Source of the DNA: Rhodanobacter sp.
GTDB lineage: Bacteria; Pseudomonadota; Gammaproteobacteria; Xanthomonadales; Rhodanobacteraceae
Assembly (NCBI GenBank): GCA_004298505.1
Contig: SCRO01000025.1
Location: forward strand, 1 to 64,000
Reading direction: 5' to 3'
Length of the DNA stretch: 64,000 nucleotides
Under the pieces are notes generated by a model. It ran no database searches, was not told where the DNA came from, and saw nothing but the letters and a program-made list of their open reading frames with translations. Below, piece after piece: positions 52,474-63,528 of this stretch; within the stretch, counting starts at the first letter, position 1; the number at the start of each line of letters is the position of its first letter. The position numbers were made by a program, and so were the translations under genes.

Positions 52474-53601
52474 TCATGCAGTTACTTTCGACCAGAATTG
52501 CCTGACGCCATCGACCCAGCCCTTGGCGCGTGGCGTGTGCTTGCCGGCGTCGCTGTCGACAAAGGTGGCTTCCAGCGACTCCAGCAACTCACGCTGCTGC
52601 TTGGTCAGGTGTACCGGCGTTTCCAACACCACGCGACAGATCAGGTCGCCGTGCCGACTGCTGCGCACCGACTTCACGCCGCGACCGCGCAGGCGGAATT
52701 GGGTGCCGGTCTGCGTTTCCGGTGGAATGTTGATCGGTACCTCGCCGTCCAGCGTCGGTACCGGCAGCTCGGCGCCCAAGGCCGCCTGCGAGAAGCGGAT
52801 CGGCAGCTCACAATACAGGTCGCTACCCTCGCGCTGAAAGATCGCATGCTCACGCACACGCACTTCCACGTAGAGGTCGCCAGCCGGCACGCCGGAAGGA
52901 CCAGCCTCGCCCTGCCCGCTCAAACGGATGCGGTCGCCGTTGTCGACGCCTTCGGGGATCTGCACCGCCAGCGTGCGGGTCTCCTCGATGCGCCCTTCGC
53001 CGTGGCACTTTCTGCACGGCTTCTCGATGGTCTGGCCGGTACCGCCGCAATGCGGGCACGATTGCTGGATCGAGAAGATCCCATTCTGCATGCGCACCTG
53101 GCCATGGCCGTGGCAGGTCGCGCACTTGCTGACCTTGCCATCCTCCGAACCGCTGCCGTTGCAATGGTGGCAGTTGACCTGGGTGGGTATCTCGATCTGC
53201 CTGCTGACGCCAAACACCGCCTCTTCCAGATCGAGTTCCATGATGTAGCGCAGGTCGGCACCACGCCGCGGACGGCCGCGACCGCCGCCATTCCGACCGA
53301 AGATATCCCCGAAAATATCGCCGAAAATATCGCCCACATCGCCGAAACCGGCGCCCCCGCGACTACCCATGCCACCCTCGAAGGCAGCATGTCCATGCTG
53401 ATCGTACATGGCCCGCTTCGAAGGGTCGGACAGCACTTCATAGGCCTCCTTGGCCTCCTTGAACTTGTCCTGCGCCGAGGGGTCGTCCGGGCATCGATCC
53501 GGATGGTATTTCATCGCCAGTCGACGGAAGGATTTCTTCAGTTCGACCTCACCGACACTGCGCTCGACACCGAGCACTTGGTAGTAGTCACGCTTGCTCA
53601 T
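52474..53601 (-). CDS. dnaJ: Chaperone DnaJ
   Basis: DnaJ (375 residues) delivers unfolded proteins to DnaK and triggers its ATPase. The J domain has HPD in [11 protein letters not shown], then a Gly/Phe region ([20 protein letters not shown]), four zinc repeats ([32 protein letters not shown]), and the substrate-binding C-terminal domains. Two adjacent ATG codons exist at 53604 and 53601; [12 protein letters not shown] is the usual start. A stable hairpin separates it from dnaK. Confidence 0.98.
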   Translation of the reverse strand: MSKRDYYQVLGVERSVGEVELKKSFRRLAMKYHPDRCPDDPSAQDKFKEAKEAYEVLSDPSKRAMYDQHGHAAFEGGMGSRGGAGFGDVGDIFGDIFGDIFGRNGGGRGRPRRGADLRYIMELDLEEAVFGVSRQIEIPTQVNCHHCNGSGSEDGKVSKCATCHGHGQVRMQNGIFSIQQSCPHCGGTGQTIEKPCRKCHGEGRIEETRTLAVQIPEGVDNGDRIRLSGQGEAGPSGVPAGDLYVEVRVREHAIFQREGSDLYCELPIRFSQAALGAELPVPTLDGEVPINIPPETQTGTQFRLRGRGVKSVRSSRHGDLICRVVLETPVHLTKQQRELLESLEATFVDSDAGKHTPRAKGWVDGVRQFWSKVTA

Positions 53602-53663
53602 CATGCATCCACACCGCCTTGTTGCGCCCCTGCCAGCCGGTGCAGGTCGCGATCACATTCAGC

Positions 53664-53701
53664 ACACAGCCCGCGCCGGGAAACCCCGGCGCGGGCTGTG
53701 T
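53664..53701 (-). terminator. 17-bp hairpin between dnaK and dnaJ
   Basis: A perfect stem (53664-53680 with 53685-53701) encloses the loop AAAC. No T-run follows on the minus strand. In many bacteria a hairpin here lowers dnaJ output relative to dnaK or protects the dnaK end; either fits. Confidence 0.65.
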
Positions 53702-53736
53702 AGACAACCGTGCCGAGAACGGCTGCCGGCCGATGA

Positions 53737-55653
53737 TTACTTGTCGTCCTTGACCTCGGTGAACTCGGCGTCCACCACGTCGTCGGGCTGCGCCGAGCCG
53801 CCGGGTGCGGACTGGGCACCGGCATCCCCGGGAGCGCCCCCCTGCGCGGCGGCATGCAGCGCCTGGGCGACCTGCTCCAGCCTTTCGACCTTACTCTCGA
53901 TCGCTGCCTTGTCCTCGCCGTCCTTGACTTTTTCCAGGTCGGACAACGCGCCCTCGATGCTGCTGAGCTGATCCGGTGGCACCTTGCCACCGTGCTCCTT
54001 CAAGGCGCTGCGGGTGGCGTGCACCAACTGGTCGGCCTTGTTCCGGGTAGCCACCAGCTCGTGGAACTTCCTGTCCTCTTCCTTGTTCGCCTCGGCGTCG
54101 GAGACCATCCGCTGGATCTCTTCCTCGGACAGGCCGGAACCGGCCTTGATCTCGATCTTCTGCTCCTTGCCGGTCTTCTTGTCCTTGGCCGACACGTGCA
54201 GGATGCCGTTGGCGTCGATGTCGAAGGTGACCTCGATCTGCGGCATGCCGCGCGGTGCGGCGTCGATACCCTGCAGGTCGAACTTGCCCAGCGACTTGTT
54301 CGCGCTGGCGCGCTCGCGCTCGCCCTGCAGCACATGCACGGTCACCGCGGTCTGGTTGTCATCGGCGGTGGAGAAGGTCTGCGCCGCCTTGGTCGGCACG
54401 GTGGTGTTCTTCTCGATCAGCTTGGTCATCACGCCGCCCATCGTCTCGATACCGAGCGACAGCGGGGTCACGTCGAGCAGCAGCACGTCCTTGACCGAGC
54501 CGCCCAGCACACCGCCCTGGATCGCCGCGCCCACGGCGACGGCCTCGTCCGGGTTGACGTCCTTGCGCGGCTCCTTGCCGAAGAAATCCTTGACCGCTTC
54601 CTGCACCTTCGGCATGCGCGTCTGGCCACCGACCAGGATCACGTCGTTGATGTCCGAAACACGCAAGCCGGCGTCGTTCAACGCGGTACGACACGGCTCG
54701 ATGGTGCGCTTGACGAGATCTTCCACCAACGCCTCGAGCTTGGCCCGGGTCAGCTTGATGTTCAGATGCTTCGGGCCCGACGCGTCGGCCGTCACGTATG
54801 GCAGGTTCACGTCGGTCTGATGGTTGGAGGACAGCTCGATCTTGGCGCGCTCGGCGGCATCCTTCAGGCGCTGCAGGGCAAGTGGATCCTTGCGCAGGTC
54901 GATGCCCTGCTCTTTCTGGAATTCCTCGACCAGATAGTCGATGACGCGCATGTCGAAGTCTTCGCCGCCGAGGAAGGTGTCGCCGTTGGTGGCCAGCACT
55001 TCGAACTGCTTCTCGCCATCGACTTCGGCGATCTCGATGATCGACACGTCGAACGTGCCGCCGCCCAAGTCGTACACGGCGATCTTGCGATCACCGCCCT
55101 TCTTGTCCAGGCCATAGGCCAGCGCGGCTGCGGTCGGCTCGTTGATGATGCGCTTGACGTCGAGGCCGGCGATCTTGCCAGCGTCCTTGGTCGCCTGGCG
55201 CTGGCTGTCGTTGAAGTAGGCCGGCACCGTGATCACCGCCTCGGTGATCGTCTCGCCGAGGTAATCCTCGGCGGTCTTCTTCATCTTCATCAGCACTTTC
55301 GCAGCAATCTCCTGCGGCGCCATCTTCTTGCCGTCGGAGGTCTGCACCCACGCATCACCGTTGTCGTGCGCGATGATGCCGAAGGGCACGATGTGCAGGT
55401 CTTTCTGCACCTCGGCATCGGTGAATTTGCGGCCAATCAGGCGCTTCACCGCATAGAACGTATTCTTCGGGTTGGTCACGCTCTGGCGCTTGGCCGAGGC
55501 GCCCACCAGCACTTCACCGTCCTTGTTGAAGGCGACGATGGATGGCGTCGTGCGATCGCCTTCCGAGTTTTCGATGACCTTGGTCGTACTGCCGTCCATC
55601 ACGGCCACGCACGAGTTGGTGGTGCCCAGGTCGATACCGATGATCTTGCCCAT
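53737..55653 (-). CDS. dnaK: Chaperone DnaK (Hsp70)
   Basis: DnaK (638 residues) is the central ATP-driven folding chaperone. The ATPase domain has the phosphate loop [17 protein letters not shown] at the N-terminus, [18 protein letters not shown] and [17 protein letters not shown]; the substrate-binding domain has [18 protein letters not shown]; the lid ends [15 protein letters not shown], the EEV-like tail. It lies behind its own predicted sigma-32 promoter, and after hrcA and grpE. Confidence 0.99.
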   Translation of the reverse strand: MGKIIGIDLGTTNSCVAVMDGSTTKVIENSEGDRTTPSIVAFNKDGEVLVGASAKRQSVTNPKNTFYAVKRLIGRKFTDAEVQKDLHIVPFGIIAHDNGDAWVQTSDGKKMAPQEIAAKVLMKMKKTAEDYLGETITEAVITVPAYFNDSQRQATKDAGKIAGLDVKRIINEPTAAALAYGLDKKGGDRKIAVYDLGGGTFDVSIIEIAEVDGEKQFEVLATNGDTFLGGEDFDMRVIDYLVEEFQKEQGIDLRKDPLALQRLKDAAERAKIELSSNHQTDVNLPYVTADASGPKHLNIKLTRAKLEALVEDLVKRTIEPCRTALNDAGLRVSDINDVILVGGQTRMPKVQEAVKDFFGKEPRKDVNPDEAVAVGAAIQGGVLGGSVKDVLLLDVTPLSLGIETMGGVMTKLIEKNTTVPTKAAQTFSTADDNQTAVTVHVLQGERERASANKSLGKFDLQGIDAAPRGMPQIEVTFDIDANGILHVSAKDKKTGKEQKIEIKAGSGLSEEEIQRMVSDAEANKEEDRKFHELVATRNKADQLVHATRSALKEHGGKVPPDQLSSIEGALSDLEKVKDGEDKAAIESKVERLEQVAQALHAAAQGGAPGDAGAQSAPGGSAQPDDVVDAEFTEVKDDK

Positions 55654-55701
55654 GAGTAAGCTCCAAATTCATTTGCGGCCTCGGCGGCCGCGCTAGTTTC
55701 C

Positions 55702-55729
55702 AGATGGGGGTCTGCCGAGGCGATTCAAT
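55702..55729 (-). promoter_or_regulatory. predicted sigma-32 promoter of dnaK
   Basis: On the minus strand ATTGAAT (55729-55723) is followed after 13 bases by CCCCATCT (55709-55702), a perfect match to the sigma-32 -10 consensus. It is about 50 bases before the dnaK start and within the grpE-dnaK gap. Confidence 0.7.
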
Positions 55730-55802
55730 GCCGGCAAGGCCTCCGATGCGATTTCGTCATGTTCGTCGGGCGCCGTTCAGGCCGCTGACGAAACATGTGT
55801 CC

Positions 55803-56336
55803 TCAGTCCTTGGCGACGGCGACCAACGCCGGGCGCAGCAGCCGATCGTTCAGCACGTAGCCTTTCTGCAACACGCTGACCACCGTACCCGGCGTCTTAC
55901 CTGGGGCCTCGACCATGCTCACCGCATGATGGCGTTCTGGATCGAGCGGCTGGCCCAGCGGATCGATCTGCACCATGCCGTGACTCTCGGCCACTTTCAG
56001 TAGCGACTTCAGGGTCAGGCTGATGCCCTCGCGCATGGATGCCAGATCACCACCCTCGACCGCCAGGCCGCTCTCCAGCCCGTCATACACCGGCAGCAAC
56101 TCGTTCAACAATTTCTCGTTGGCGAACCGGCGGGCCTGCTCCAGGTCGCGATGCAGGCGGCGGCGCTGGTTCTCGATTTCGGCCTTTTCGCGCAACACGG
56201 TTTCCCGCAATTCGGCATTGCCGGCTTCCAGCTCGGCCACGCGGTTCTGCAACTGCGCAAGCTCGTCGGCCATGGGCACATCCGTTGCACCCGGGTCGAG
56301 CGATTCGCCATGCAGCTGGGGATCGTTGTTTTGCAT
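55803..56336 (-). CDS. grpE: Nucleotide exchange factor GrpE
   Basis: GrpE (177 residues) releases ADP from DnaK. A disordered acidic N-terminus is followed by a long coiled-coil (LAQLQNRVAELEAGNAELRE) and the C-terminal beta-domain with VEAPGKTPGTVVSVLQKGYV, the family signature. It lies between hrcA (78-base gap) and dnaK (149-base gap). Confidence 0.96.
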   Translation of the reverse strand: MQNNDPQLHGESLDPGATDVPMADELAQLQNRVAELEAGNAELRETVLREKAEIENQRRRLHRDLEQARRFANEKLLNELLPVYDGLESGLAVEGGDLASMREGISLTLKSLLKVAESHGMVQIDPLGQPLDPERHHAVSMVEAPGKTPGTVVSVLQKGYVLNDRLLRPALVAVAKD

Positions 56337-56414
56337 GCATCACTCCAAACAAAAGTCCACGACTGGCACGAATGCCCGCCATCCAATTGAAGAAAACTCC
56401 GCCTCTTGCGCCGG

Positions 56415-57476
56415 TTATAGGGTCGTCGCGACGCGATTCAAGGCATTGCTCAACAATCCGGCCGTCGCCTGCACCACCGGGATCACCCGTTCATACGCCA
56501 TCCGGGTCGGGCCAATCACCCCAACCGCACCGAGCATGCGGCCCTGGGCGCCATAGCTCGCCGTCACGATGCTGCAACCATCCAGCGCCGCGAAGCCCGA
56601 TTCCTCGCCGATGAACAACCGCACACCGGGAGCCTTGGCGCACACCTCCATCAATTGCAGCAATTCGTTCTTCTGCTGGAACGCATCAAACAATTCCCGC
56701 AACCGCTGCATGTCGGCCAACTCGGCACAGGCCATCAGGTTGGTCTGGCCACTGACCAGCACGTCGGCAGCGCTGGGTTGCGGTGCGAACGACGCCGTCG
56801 CCAGCTCCATCGTGCTGGCCAGCAGGCGGTTGAGCTCGCTGCCGGTCGCACGGACCTCGGCCAGCAGATGCGCGCGAATATCATCCACGCGCAGACCGGC
56901 AAAATGGTTGTTGAGGTAGTTTGCAGCCTTCTCCAGCTCGCGGCTGGCCAAGGGTTTGGCCAACTGGACGATACGGTTCTGCACCTGGTTGTCCGACAGC
57001 ACCAGGATCACCAGCACCCGTGCGTCCGGCAATGGCACGAAATCGATATGCCGCAGCGGAAAGTCTGCCTGGCGCGGTACCGTCACGACCCCGGCGAACC
57101 GGGTCATCGCCGAGAGCAAGGTAGAGACGTTGCCGAGCAGATCCCTCGTGGTCGTCGGCCCCGGCGGCAACTCGCTTTGCAATCGCGCCATCTCCGCGCG
57201 CGGCAGCGGCTGCAATTCAATCAGACTGTCCACGAACAGGCGCAGTCCGCGCGGCGTTGGCACGCGACCGGCCGAGGTATGCGGCGAGGCGACCAGGCCC
57301 GCATCCTCCAGGTCGGCCATGATGTTGCGAATCGTCGCCGGACTCACATCCAGGCCAGAGGAACGCGACAACGTGCGCGAACCGACCGGCTCGCCGTCGA
57401 CCAGATACTGGGCGATCAACGCGCGCAACAGGCGGCGGGCGCGGGCATCGAGATCGTGGCCATGTGGATTGATCAT
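56415..57476 (-). CDS. hrcA: Heat-inducible transcription repressor HrcA
   Basis: HrcA (353 residues) represses heat-shock genes by binding CIRCE operators and needs GroEL to fold. The winged helix-turn-helix is at residues 10-80 (SRTLSRSSGLDVSPATIRNI, MADLEDAGLVASPHTSAGR), followed by the GAF-like dimer domain with VGRVPTPRG-like turn and IGPTRMAYERVIPVV near the end. No CIRCE sequence is visible before hrcA, grpE or dnaK, so its targets (possibly groESL) lie elsewhere. Confidence 0.96.
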   Translation of the reverse strand: MINPHGHDLDARARRLLRALIAQYLVDGEPVGSRTLSRSSGLDVSPATIRNIMADLEDAGLVASPHTSAGRVPTPRGLRLFVDSLIELQPLPRAEMARLQSELPPGPTTTRDLLGNVSTLLSAMTRFAGVVTVPRQADFPLRHIDFVPLPDARVLVILVLSDNQVQNRIVQLAKPLASRELEKAANYLNNHFAGLRVDDIRAHLLAEVRATGSELNRLLASTMELATASFAPQPSAADVLVSGQTNLMACAELADMQRLRELFDAFQQKNELLQLMEVCAKAPGVRLFIGEESGFAALDGCSIVTASYGAQGRMLGAVGVIGPTRMAYERVIPVVQATAGLLSNALNRVATTL

Positions 57477-57504
57477 GTCTGTAGCAATTCCTGAGACCAG
57501 ACAG

Positions 57505-57533
57505 AAATAAGGTCTGCGCGCGCAGCTTGCAAG
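57505..57533 (-). promoter_or_regulatory. possible sigma-32 promoter of hrcA
   Basis: On the minus strand CTTGCAA (57533-57527) is followed after 14 bases by CCTTATTT (57512-57505). The -35 box matches 6 of 7, the -10 box 5 of 7 defined positions. It begins about 30 bases before the hrcA start. It is weaker than the dnaK and hsp20 sites. Confidence 0.45.
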
Positions 57534-57598
57534 CGAAAACGGTGTTTTGGCCCGCTGGGCTCCCGCTACAATCTCCCCACCCCATCACCGACCTGCCC

Positions 57599-59272
57599 AT
57601 GCTCACTTCGCTTTACGTCCGCCATTTTGCCGTCGTCGAGGTTGCCGAGGTAGCGTTCGGTCCTGGTCTGACCGTGGTCAGCGGCGAAACCGGCGCGGGC
57701 AAATCGCTGCTGGTCGATGCGTTGATGCTGCTTGCCGGCGCGCGCGCCGACAGCACCATGGTGCGAGCAGGCAGTGACCGCGCCGAACTGGCCGCAGAGT
57801 TCGACCTGACCGACCTATACGAGGCACGGGAATGGTTGCGCCGGGAGGAGCTCGACGAAGACGGCGGCTGCCAACTTCGGCGGGTACTGCGTGCCGAGGG
57901 CAGCTCCAAGGCCTGGATCAATGGTCGCCCGGCCAATGCACGCCAGCTCGGCGAGCTGACCTCCCTGCTGGTGGAGATCCATGGCCAGCATGAGCATCAG
58001 GCGTTGTTGTCGCGCCCACATCAGCTTGCCTTGCTGGACGCCTACGCCGGTCACGACGAACTGCTCGCGCAGGTTCGCCTGCATGCGCGGCAGTGCCACG
58101 AATTGAACCAGCGCATCTACAAGCTCAGCGGTGGCGAGGATCGCGAGCAGCGTATCGAACTGCTGCGCCATGAGCTGGACGAGCTGGAAAAATGGGCACT
58201 GCCCCCCGCCAAACTAGCCGAACTCGAAGCCAGCCACAGACGCCTGGCCAACGCCGGGCGGCTGGCCGAAGGCAGTGCCGGCATCGTCGAATGGCTCGAC
58301 GGTGATGGTGAGTTCGCGCTGCGCCGCATACTGGGCCGGGCGCATGCCGAACTCGACAAGCTGGCGGCCCTCGACGACAAACTGGCTCCCTTGCTGGAGA
58401 TGTTGGACAACGCCGGCATCCAGTTGGGCGAGGCCGCCGATGGCCTGGGACGCTATGCGCAGAGCGTCGACCTGGACCCCGACCGTTACGCCGAGGTCGA
58501 TCAGCACCTGAGCCACTTGCACGCGCTGTCGCGCCGCCATCGGCTACCGCCGGAGGAGCTGCACGAGAAGCTGGTTGCGGTGCGCGCAGAGCTGACCGCA
58601 CTGGAAGGTGCCGGCAACGTCCTGGAACAACTGGCGATCCAGCAACAGCATCTGCGCGACGAGTACGCCCGGACGGCAACCAGGCTCAGCCAGTCGCGCA
58701 CGGCAGCCGCCAACAGGCTTGGTGGGGAGGTAACGGTCTTGCTGGGCGAGCTGGGCATGGCGGGTGGCGTGTTGCAGGCCGAACTGGAGTCGCTGGATGC
58801 GGACGAACCCGATGTGCAAGGGCGGGAACGCTGCGAACTGCTGGTCAGCGCCAACCCCGGCCAACCACCCCGGCCACTGCGCAAGGTCGCCTCCGGCGGC
58901 GAACTGGCACGGATCAGTCTGGCGATCGAAGTCGCCACGCTCGGCAAGGACACGATTGGTAGCATGATCTTCGACGAGGTCGACAGCGGCATCGGCGGTG
59001 CGGTGGCCGAAGTGGTCGGGCAGAAGTTGCGCGCGCTGGGCACCCAGCGCCAGGTGTTGTGCGTGACTCACCTGCCGCAGGTGGCGGCGCAAGGCCATGC
59101 CCACCTGCGGGTGAGCAAGCACAGCGATGGCGACGCGACCCGCACCCAGATCGAGCAGCTCGATGCCACCGGCCGTCGCGCCGAGCTGGCACGCATGCTC
59201 GGCGGCGTCGAGATCACCCGGGCAACCCGTGCGCACGCAAAGCAGATGCTGGAACGCGCGCAGGCCGACTGA
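57599..59272 (+). CDS. recN: DNA repair protein RecN
   Basis: RecN (557 residues) is an SMC-like ATPase acting in double-strand break repair. The Walker A VVSGETGAGKSLLVDAL is near residue 30; two coiled-coil arms flank the centre; the ABC signature KVASGGELARISLAIEV and Walker B SMIFDEVDSGIGGAVAEVVG lie near residues 430-470. The frame is open upstream, but MLTSLYVRHFAVVE at 57599 is the conserved start. It is divergent from hrcA, sharing a 122-base region. Confidence 0.97.
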   Translation: MLTSLYVRHFAVVEVAEVAFGPGLTVVSGETGAGKSLLVDALMLLAGARADSTMVRAGSDRAELAAEFDLTDLYEAREWLRREELDEDGGCQLRRVLRAEGSSKAWINGRPANARQLGELTSLLVEIHGQHEHQALLSRPHQLALLDAYAGHDELLAQVRLHARQCHELNQRIYKLSGGEDREQRIELLRHELDELEKWALPPAKLAELEASHRRLANAGRLAEGSAGIVEWLDGDGEFALRRILGRAHAELDKLAALDDKLAPLLEMLDNAGIQLGEAADGLGRYAQSVDLDPDRYAEVDQHLSHLHALSRRHRLPPEELHEKLVAVRAELTALEGAGNVLEQLAIQQQHLRDEYARTATRLSQSRTAAANRLGGEVTVLLGELGMAGGVLQAELESLDADEPDVQGRERCELLVSANPGQPPRPLRKVASGGELARISLAIEVATLGKDTIGSMIFDEVDSGIGGAVAEVVGQKLRALGTQRQVLCVTHLPQVAAQGHAHLRVSKHSDGDATRTQIEQLDATGRRAELARMLGGVEITRATRAHAKQMLERAQAD

Positions 59273-59487
59273 ACGCGTTCTGCTGCCCGACTCCGGGACA
59301 CTTCTGACCACCGGTCATCTGGTTTTGTGGCTGTTGCTGCAGGCAACGACATAGCATGGACCTCGCCTGCGCGCTGGGCAATCCCTGCGTACACCTGCAC
59401 ATTTTGTTGCGAAGCAGCAAGGAAACCCCGGGGCACCCTCAGCAAAACCGGGAATTTTTCCAATAGCAGAAACGTGAATACATTGTT

Positions 59488-59692
59488 ACGATGGTGTCAT
59501 CGATGGGGGGGAGCCGCCATCGTGAGATGGCGGATCAGGGCCCCGTGGGGACGGTGGTTCTGAAAAGCGGCAGGACGCCGTTTCGCCGCTACCTGGCGCC
59601 GCATTCCGGCGTGCATGAAGCTTGGTGCACGTCGACAGACAGGTAGGGGAGCAGCCGTGAGTGGACAGGAGTCCGCTTCGCGGCTTTTTTTT
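59488..59692 (+). ncRNA. putative structured RNA between recN and fur
   Basis: In a 464-base gap without genes, several hairpins follow one another: CCGCCATC/GATGGCGG with a GTGA tetraloop (59514-59533), AGCGGC/GCCGCT (59566-59590), CGCCG/CGGCG (59597-59611) and GTGCA/TGCAC (59611-59630). The set ends in a strong terminator. A TACGAT at 59487-59492 could be a -10 box. I could not match it to RNase P, 6S, SRP or tmRNA. The first 200 bases of the gap (59273-59480) show nothing. Confidence 0.4.
59653..59692 (+). terminator. rho-independent terminator, T8
   Basis: AGCCGTGAGTGGAC (59653-59666) pairs with 59671-59685 around AGGA, with wobble pairs and one bulge, followed by eight T. It reads in the recN direction, about 380 bases after the recN stop, so it probably ends a separate transcript. 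Confidence 0.75.
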
Positions 59693-59736
59693 GCCGGCTT
59701 CGCCCGAATCCGCCCGCCAGTCCTGGACGCCGCAGC

Positions 59737-60159
59737 TCAGCCCTTGCGGTGACGCTGCTTTGTTCGCACGTAAAGCACCAGGCTGTGATCCTCGATCACG
59801 TAGCCGTGCCTGGCGGCGATCTCGTGCTGCAATCGCTCGATTTCCTCGCTGACGAACTCGATGACCTTGCCGTTGTCCACATCAATCATGTGGTCGTGAT
59901 GTTTGCCGCGATCGAGTTCATAAACAGCCTGGCCACCCTCGAAATTATGCTTGACGATGATGCCGGCCGCTTCGAACTGGGTAAGTACCCGGTATACCGT
60001 CGCCAGTCCAATATCTTCCTGGTGGGCGAGCAGGTTCTTGTAGACGTCTTCGGCGGTGAGGTGTTGTACCCCCTCCTCGTCGAAAATCTGCAGGATACGC
60101 ATACGCGGATGGGTCACCTTGAGCCCGACCCTGCGCAGCTCCTTGGTTTCCTGTTCCAT
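59737..60159 (-). CDS. fur: Ferric uptake regulator Fur
   Basis: Fur (140 residues) represses iron-uptake genes when loaded with Fe(II). The winged helix (LKVTHPRMRILQIFDE, LATVYRVLTQFEAAGII) and the metal-site segment RGKHHDHMIDVDNGKVIEF are clear. The CxxC pair of E. coli Fur in that segment is replaced by Asp and Asn, so a Cys4 structural zinc site is absent; the histidine/acidic sites remain. It is divergent from bamE, an arrangement known in xanthomonads (omlA-fur). Confidence 0.96.
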   Translation of the reverse strand: MEQETKELRRVGLKVTHPRMRILQIFDEEGVQHLTAEDVYKNLLAHQEDIGLATVYRVLTQFEAAGIIVKHNFEGGQAVYELDRGKHHDHMIDVDNGKVIEFVSEEIERLQHEIAARHGYVIEDHSLVLYVRTKQRHRKG

Positions 60160-60235
60160 GACCCCTCTCCACCCACAGCGATCTCAATCCGGTAGTGTAT
60201 CATCTGACACTTTTACGACCCTGGACGCAACACGC

Positions 60236-60694
60236 ATGCAAAAGCTGATCATCTTGCTGGTTATCGCCATGCTGGCGCTATCCGTCGCCGGCTGCCATAT
60301 CGCCTACACGCCGGACGTGCAGCAGGGCAACTTGCTCGACAAGAAGATGGTCGACCAGCTCAAGCCGGGCCTGACCAAACATCAGGTGCTGGTCCTGCTC
60401 GGCACACCCTCGGTCAGCACACCGTTTGACCATGGCCGGTGGGATTACGTCTCCACCCAGGCCAAGCGTGGTGGCCCGGTCAAAGTACGGACGTTCACGC
60501 TGACCTTCAACAACGACACGCTGGTGCGCACCGAGGGCGATTTCTTCGCCAAGAACGATCAACAGTTGATCAAGGAAAGCCAGAAATACAACTCGAGCTA
60601 CCCGGTGAACGAGACCAAGGGCGACAAGAGTACGTCACCGGATGACAACAAGAACGGCGGCGGCCTGGGTCAGGGCACCGATAACGGGCATTGA
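60236..60694 (+). CDS. bamE: Outer-membrane assembly lipoprotein BamE (OmlA/SmpA)
   Basis: BamE (152 residues) is a lipoprotein of the beta-barrel assembly machine. The lipobox LSVAGC follows a hydrophobic signal, with Cys20 the lipidated residue. The mature part has LKPGLTKHQVLVLLGTPSVS and DHGRWDYV, the SmpA/OmlA signature. A hydrophilic tail of about 40 residues (Asp/Asn/Gly/Lys-rich) extends beyond the usual domain. TATCAT at 60198-60203 may be its -10 box. Confidence 0.94.
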   Translation: MQKLIILLVIAMLALSVAGCHIAYTPDVQQGNLLDKKMVDQLKPGLTKHQVLVLLGTPSVSTPFDHGRWDYVSTQAKRGGPVKVRTFTLTFNNDTLVRTEGDFFAKNDQQLIKESQKYNSSYPVNETKGDKSTSPDDNKNGGGLGQGTDNGH

Positions 60695-60742
60695 GTCCAG
60701 GCCGGAACTGGTGCGCCATGGCAGCGTGCGTCAGGCTGCACT

Positions 60743-61024
60743 TCAGCGGGTACGCCGTCGACGCGCCTCCTTCGGGTCGAGCGCGAGTGGTCGATAGATT
60801 TCGATGCGGTCTCCATCACGCACGAGCTGATCCGGTGTGACCTTGTGCCCGAAAATACCCAACCGGGCGGCATGGATCGCTCCGGCTGGCAGCGACGACT
60901 CCATCCCGCAGGCCTCGATCGCGCACATGACCGTACTGCCCTCACGCAGCTCTACCCGACGCCGCTCAATCCACGATTGCGGACCGGCATAAACCACCTC
61001 GACGGTGATGCTGTGCTCAACCAT
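60743..61024 (-). CDS. rnfH: RnfH/RatB family ubiquitin-like protein
   Basis: This 93-residue UPF0125 protein has a beta-grasp fold with ITVEVVYAGP at the start and LGIFGHKVTPDQLVRDGDRI in the core, ending EIYRPLALDPKEARRRR. Function is uncertain; it is nearly always encoded with ratA. Its ATG (61024) lies within the last eight bases of ratA, so the two are coupled. Confidence 0.92.
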   Translation of the reverse strand: MVEHSITVEVVYAGPQSWIERRRVELREGSTVMCAIEACGMESSLPAGAIHAARLGIFGHKVTPDQLVRDGDRIEIYRPLALDPKEARRRRTR

Positions 61025-61448
61025 ACACACGCTCGGCCTCACGACAAAAATCATCGACCATGCGCCCGGCCAAGCCCTGGAAACCAAGCTTCAATGCGCT
61101 GCCACCAAGCCTGCCCGCATAGTCGAAATCAAGTGCAAAAGCGACCTTGCAACCGGCATTGCCCAGTGCGATGAAATCCCATACGCCTTCGAGACTGCGA
61201 AACGGGCCGTTGACCAGGCTGATCTGCAAGCGCCGGGGTGGTTCGACCACGTTGCGTGTGGTGAAGCTATGGCGGAATCCGGCAAATTTCAAATCTAGGC
61301 GCGCTACCAACGCATCATCACGGCGTTCGAGAATCTCGGCTCCCACACACCAGGCAAAGCGCTTTGGGTATGCTTCAACCTCATTCACCAGGTCGAACAT
61401 CTGCGCGGGCGAATACTTCACCAGCGCGCTGCGACGAATTTCAATCAC
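61017..61448 (-). CDS. ratA: RatA/COQ10 START-domain protein
   Basis: The 143-residue protein is a START-like lipid-binding domain related to COQ10, which aids ubiquinone function; the E. coli homologue RatA has also been described as a toxin that blocks 70S formation. Typical parts are RRSALVKYSPAQMFDLVNEV, EAYPKRFAWCVGAEI and NGPFRSLEGVWDF. The GTG at 61448, six bases after GAGG, gives the family start MIEIRRSALV; an ATG at 61472 is possible but less likely. The smpB gene lies divergently upstream, the common ratA/smpB arrangement. Confidence 0.92.
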   Translation of the reverse strand: MIEIRRSALVKYSPAQMFDLVNEVEAYPKRFAWCVGAEILERRDDALVARLDLKFAGFRHSFTTRNVVEPPRRLQISLVNGPFRSLEGVWDFIALGNAGCKVAFALDFDYAGRLGGSALKLGFQGLAGRMVDDFCREAERVYG

Positions 61449-61588
61449 GACAACCCTCGATGGTTTCTGCATTCATCCATGAATGCGAGAATCAACAAGC
61501 AGCCATCCATGGCTGCATCCTTCATAGACGCCGGCCTTGATGGGCTGGCAGGCCAAGCGGCTGCTCAGTGCTGCGAAGTTTAACGGAC

Positions 61589-62080
61589 ATGGCAAAAACG
61601 AAGGACAAGGACAAGAAAGGCGGAGGCACCATCGCACTCAACAAGCGGGCGCGTTTCGAGTACCACATCGACCAGCGCTTCGAGACCGGCGTCGCACTGC
61701 AGGGCTGGGAGCTGAAGGCGCTGCGTGCCGGGCGCATCAATTTTGGCGACAGTTACGCCGTGGTCCTGAAGAACGAGGTCTTCCTGGTCGGCTGCTCGAT
61801 TCCGCCGTTGATCAGCGCGTCGTCGCACGTGATCGCCGAGGATCGGCGCACACGCAAGCTGTTGCTCCACCGCAAGGAGATCGACCAGTTGGTCGGTGCC
61901 GTCGAACGTAAGGGCTACACCCTGGTGCCTACCGCGATGTACTGGAAGGGCAACAAGGTGAAAGTCGAGATCGGCCTGGCACGCGGCAAGCAGGAACATG
62001 ACAAACGCGACACGGAAAAGCAGCGCGACTGGCAGATCGAGAAGCAGCGGACCATGCGCTCGCACAACCGCGCGTCATGA
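61589..62080 (+). CDS. smpB: SsrA-binding protein SmpB
   Basis: SmpB (163 residues) binds tmRNA and places it in the A site of stalled ribosomes. Core motifs are ALNKRARFEYHIDQRFETGV, LQGWELKALRAGRINFGDSY, and ARGKQEHDKRDTEKQRDWQI with the basic C-terminal tail. MAKTKDKDKKGG at 61589 is chosen as start. tmRNA (ssrA) was looked for nearby and not found. Confidence 0.97.
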   Translation: MAKTKDKDKKGGGTIALNKRARFEYHIDQRFETGVALQGWELKALRAGRINFGDSYAVVLKNEVFLVGCSIPPLISASSHVIAEDRRTRKLLLHRKEIDQLVGAVERKGYTLVPTAMYWKGNKVKVEIGLARGKQEHDKRDTEKQRDWQIEKQRTMRSHNRAS

Positions 62081-62144
62081 CCCCTGCACGATCCTGAAAA
62101 GCCGCAAATCGTGTGGCTCTCCAGGTATCTCACTCGCGTTCCTC

Positions 62145-63503
<1,359 letters not shown>

Positions 63504-63528
63504 TCAAGGCGGCGACCACAGTCGACAC

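Noticed and set aside
53854-55659. 601-codon plus-strand frame opposite dnaK
   Set aside because: Antisense shadow; dnaK-opposite frames of this kind are well-known artefacts.
57477-57598. CIRCE operator in the hrcA-recN intergenic region
   Set aside because: No inverted GCACTC/GAGTGC pair with nine-base spacing is present.
59488-59692. tmRNA (ssrA) near smpB
   Set aside because: No tRNA-Ala-like acceptor and T-arm ends and no tag-peptide frame (ANDxxxALAA-like) could be found.
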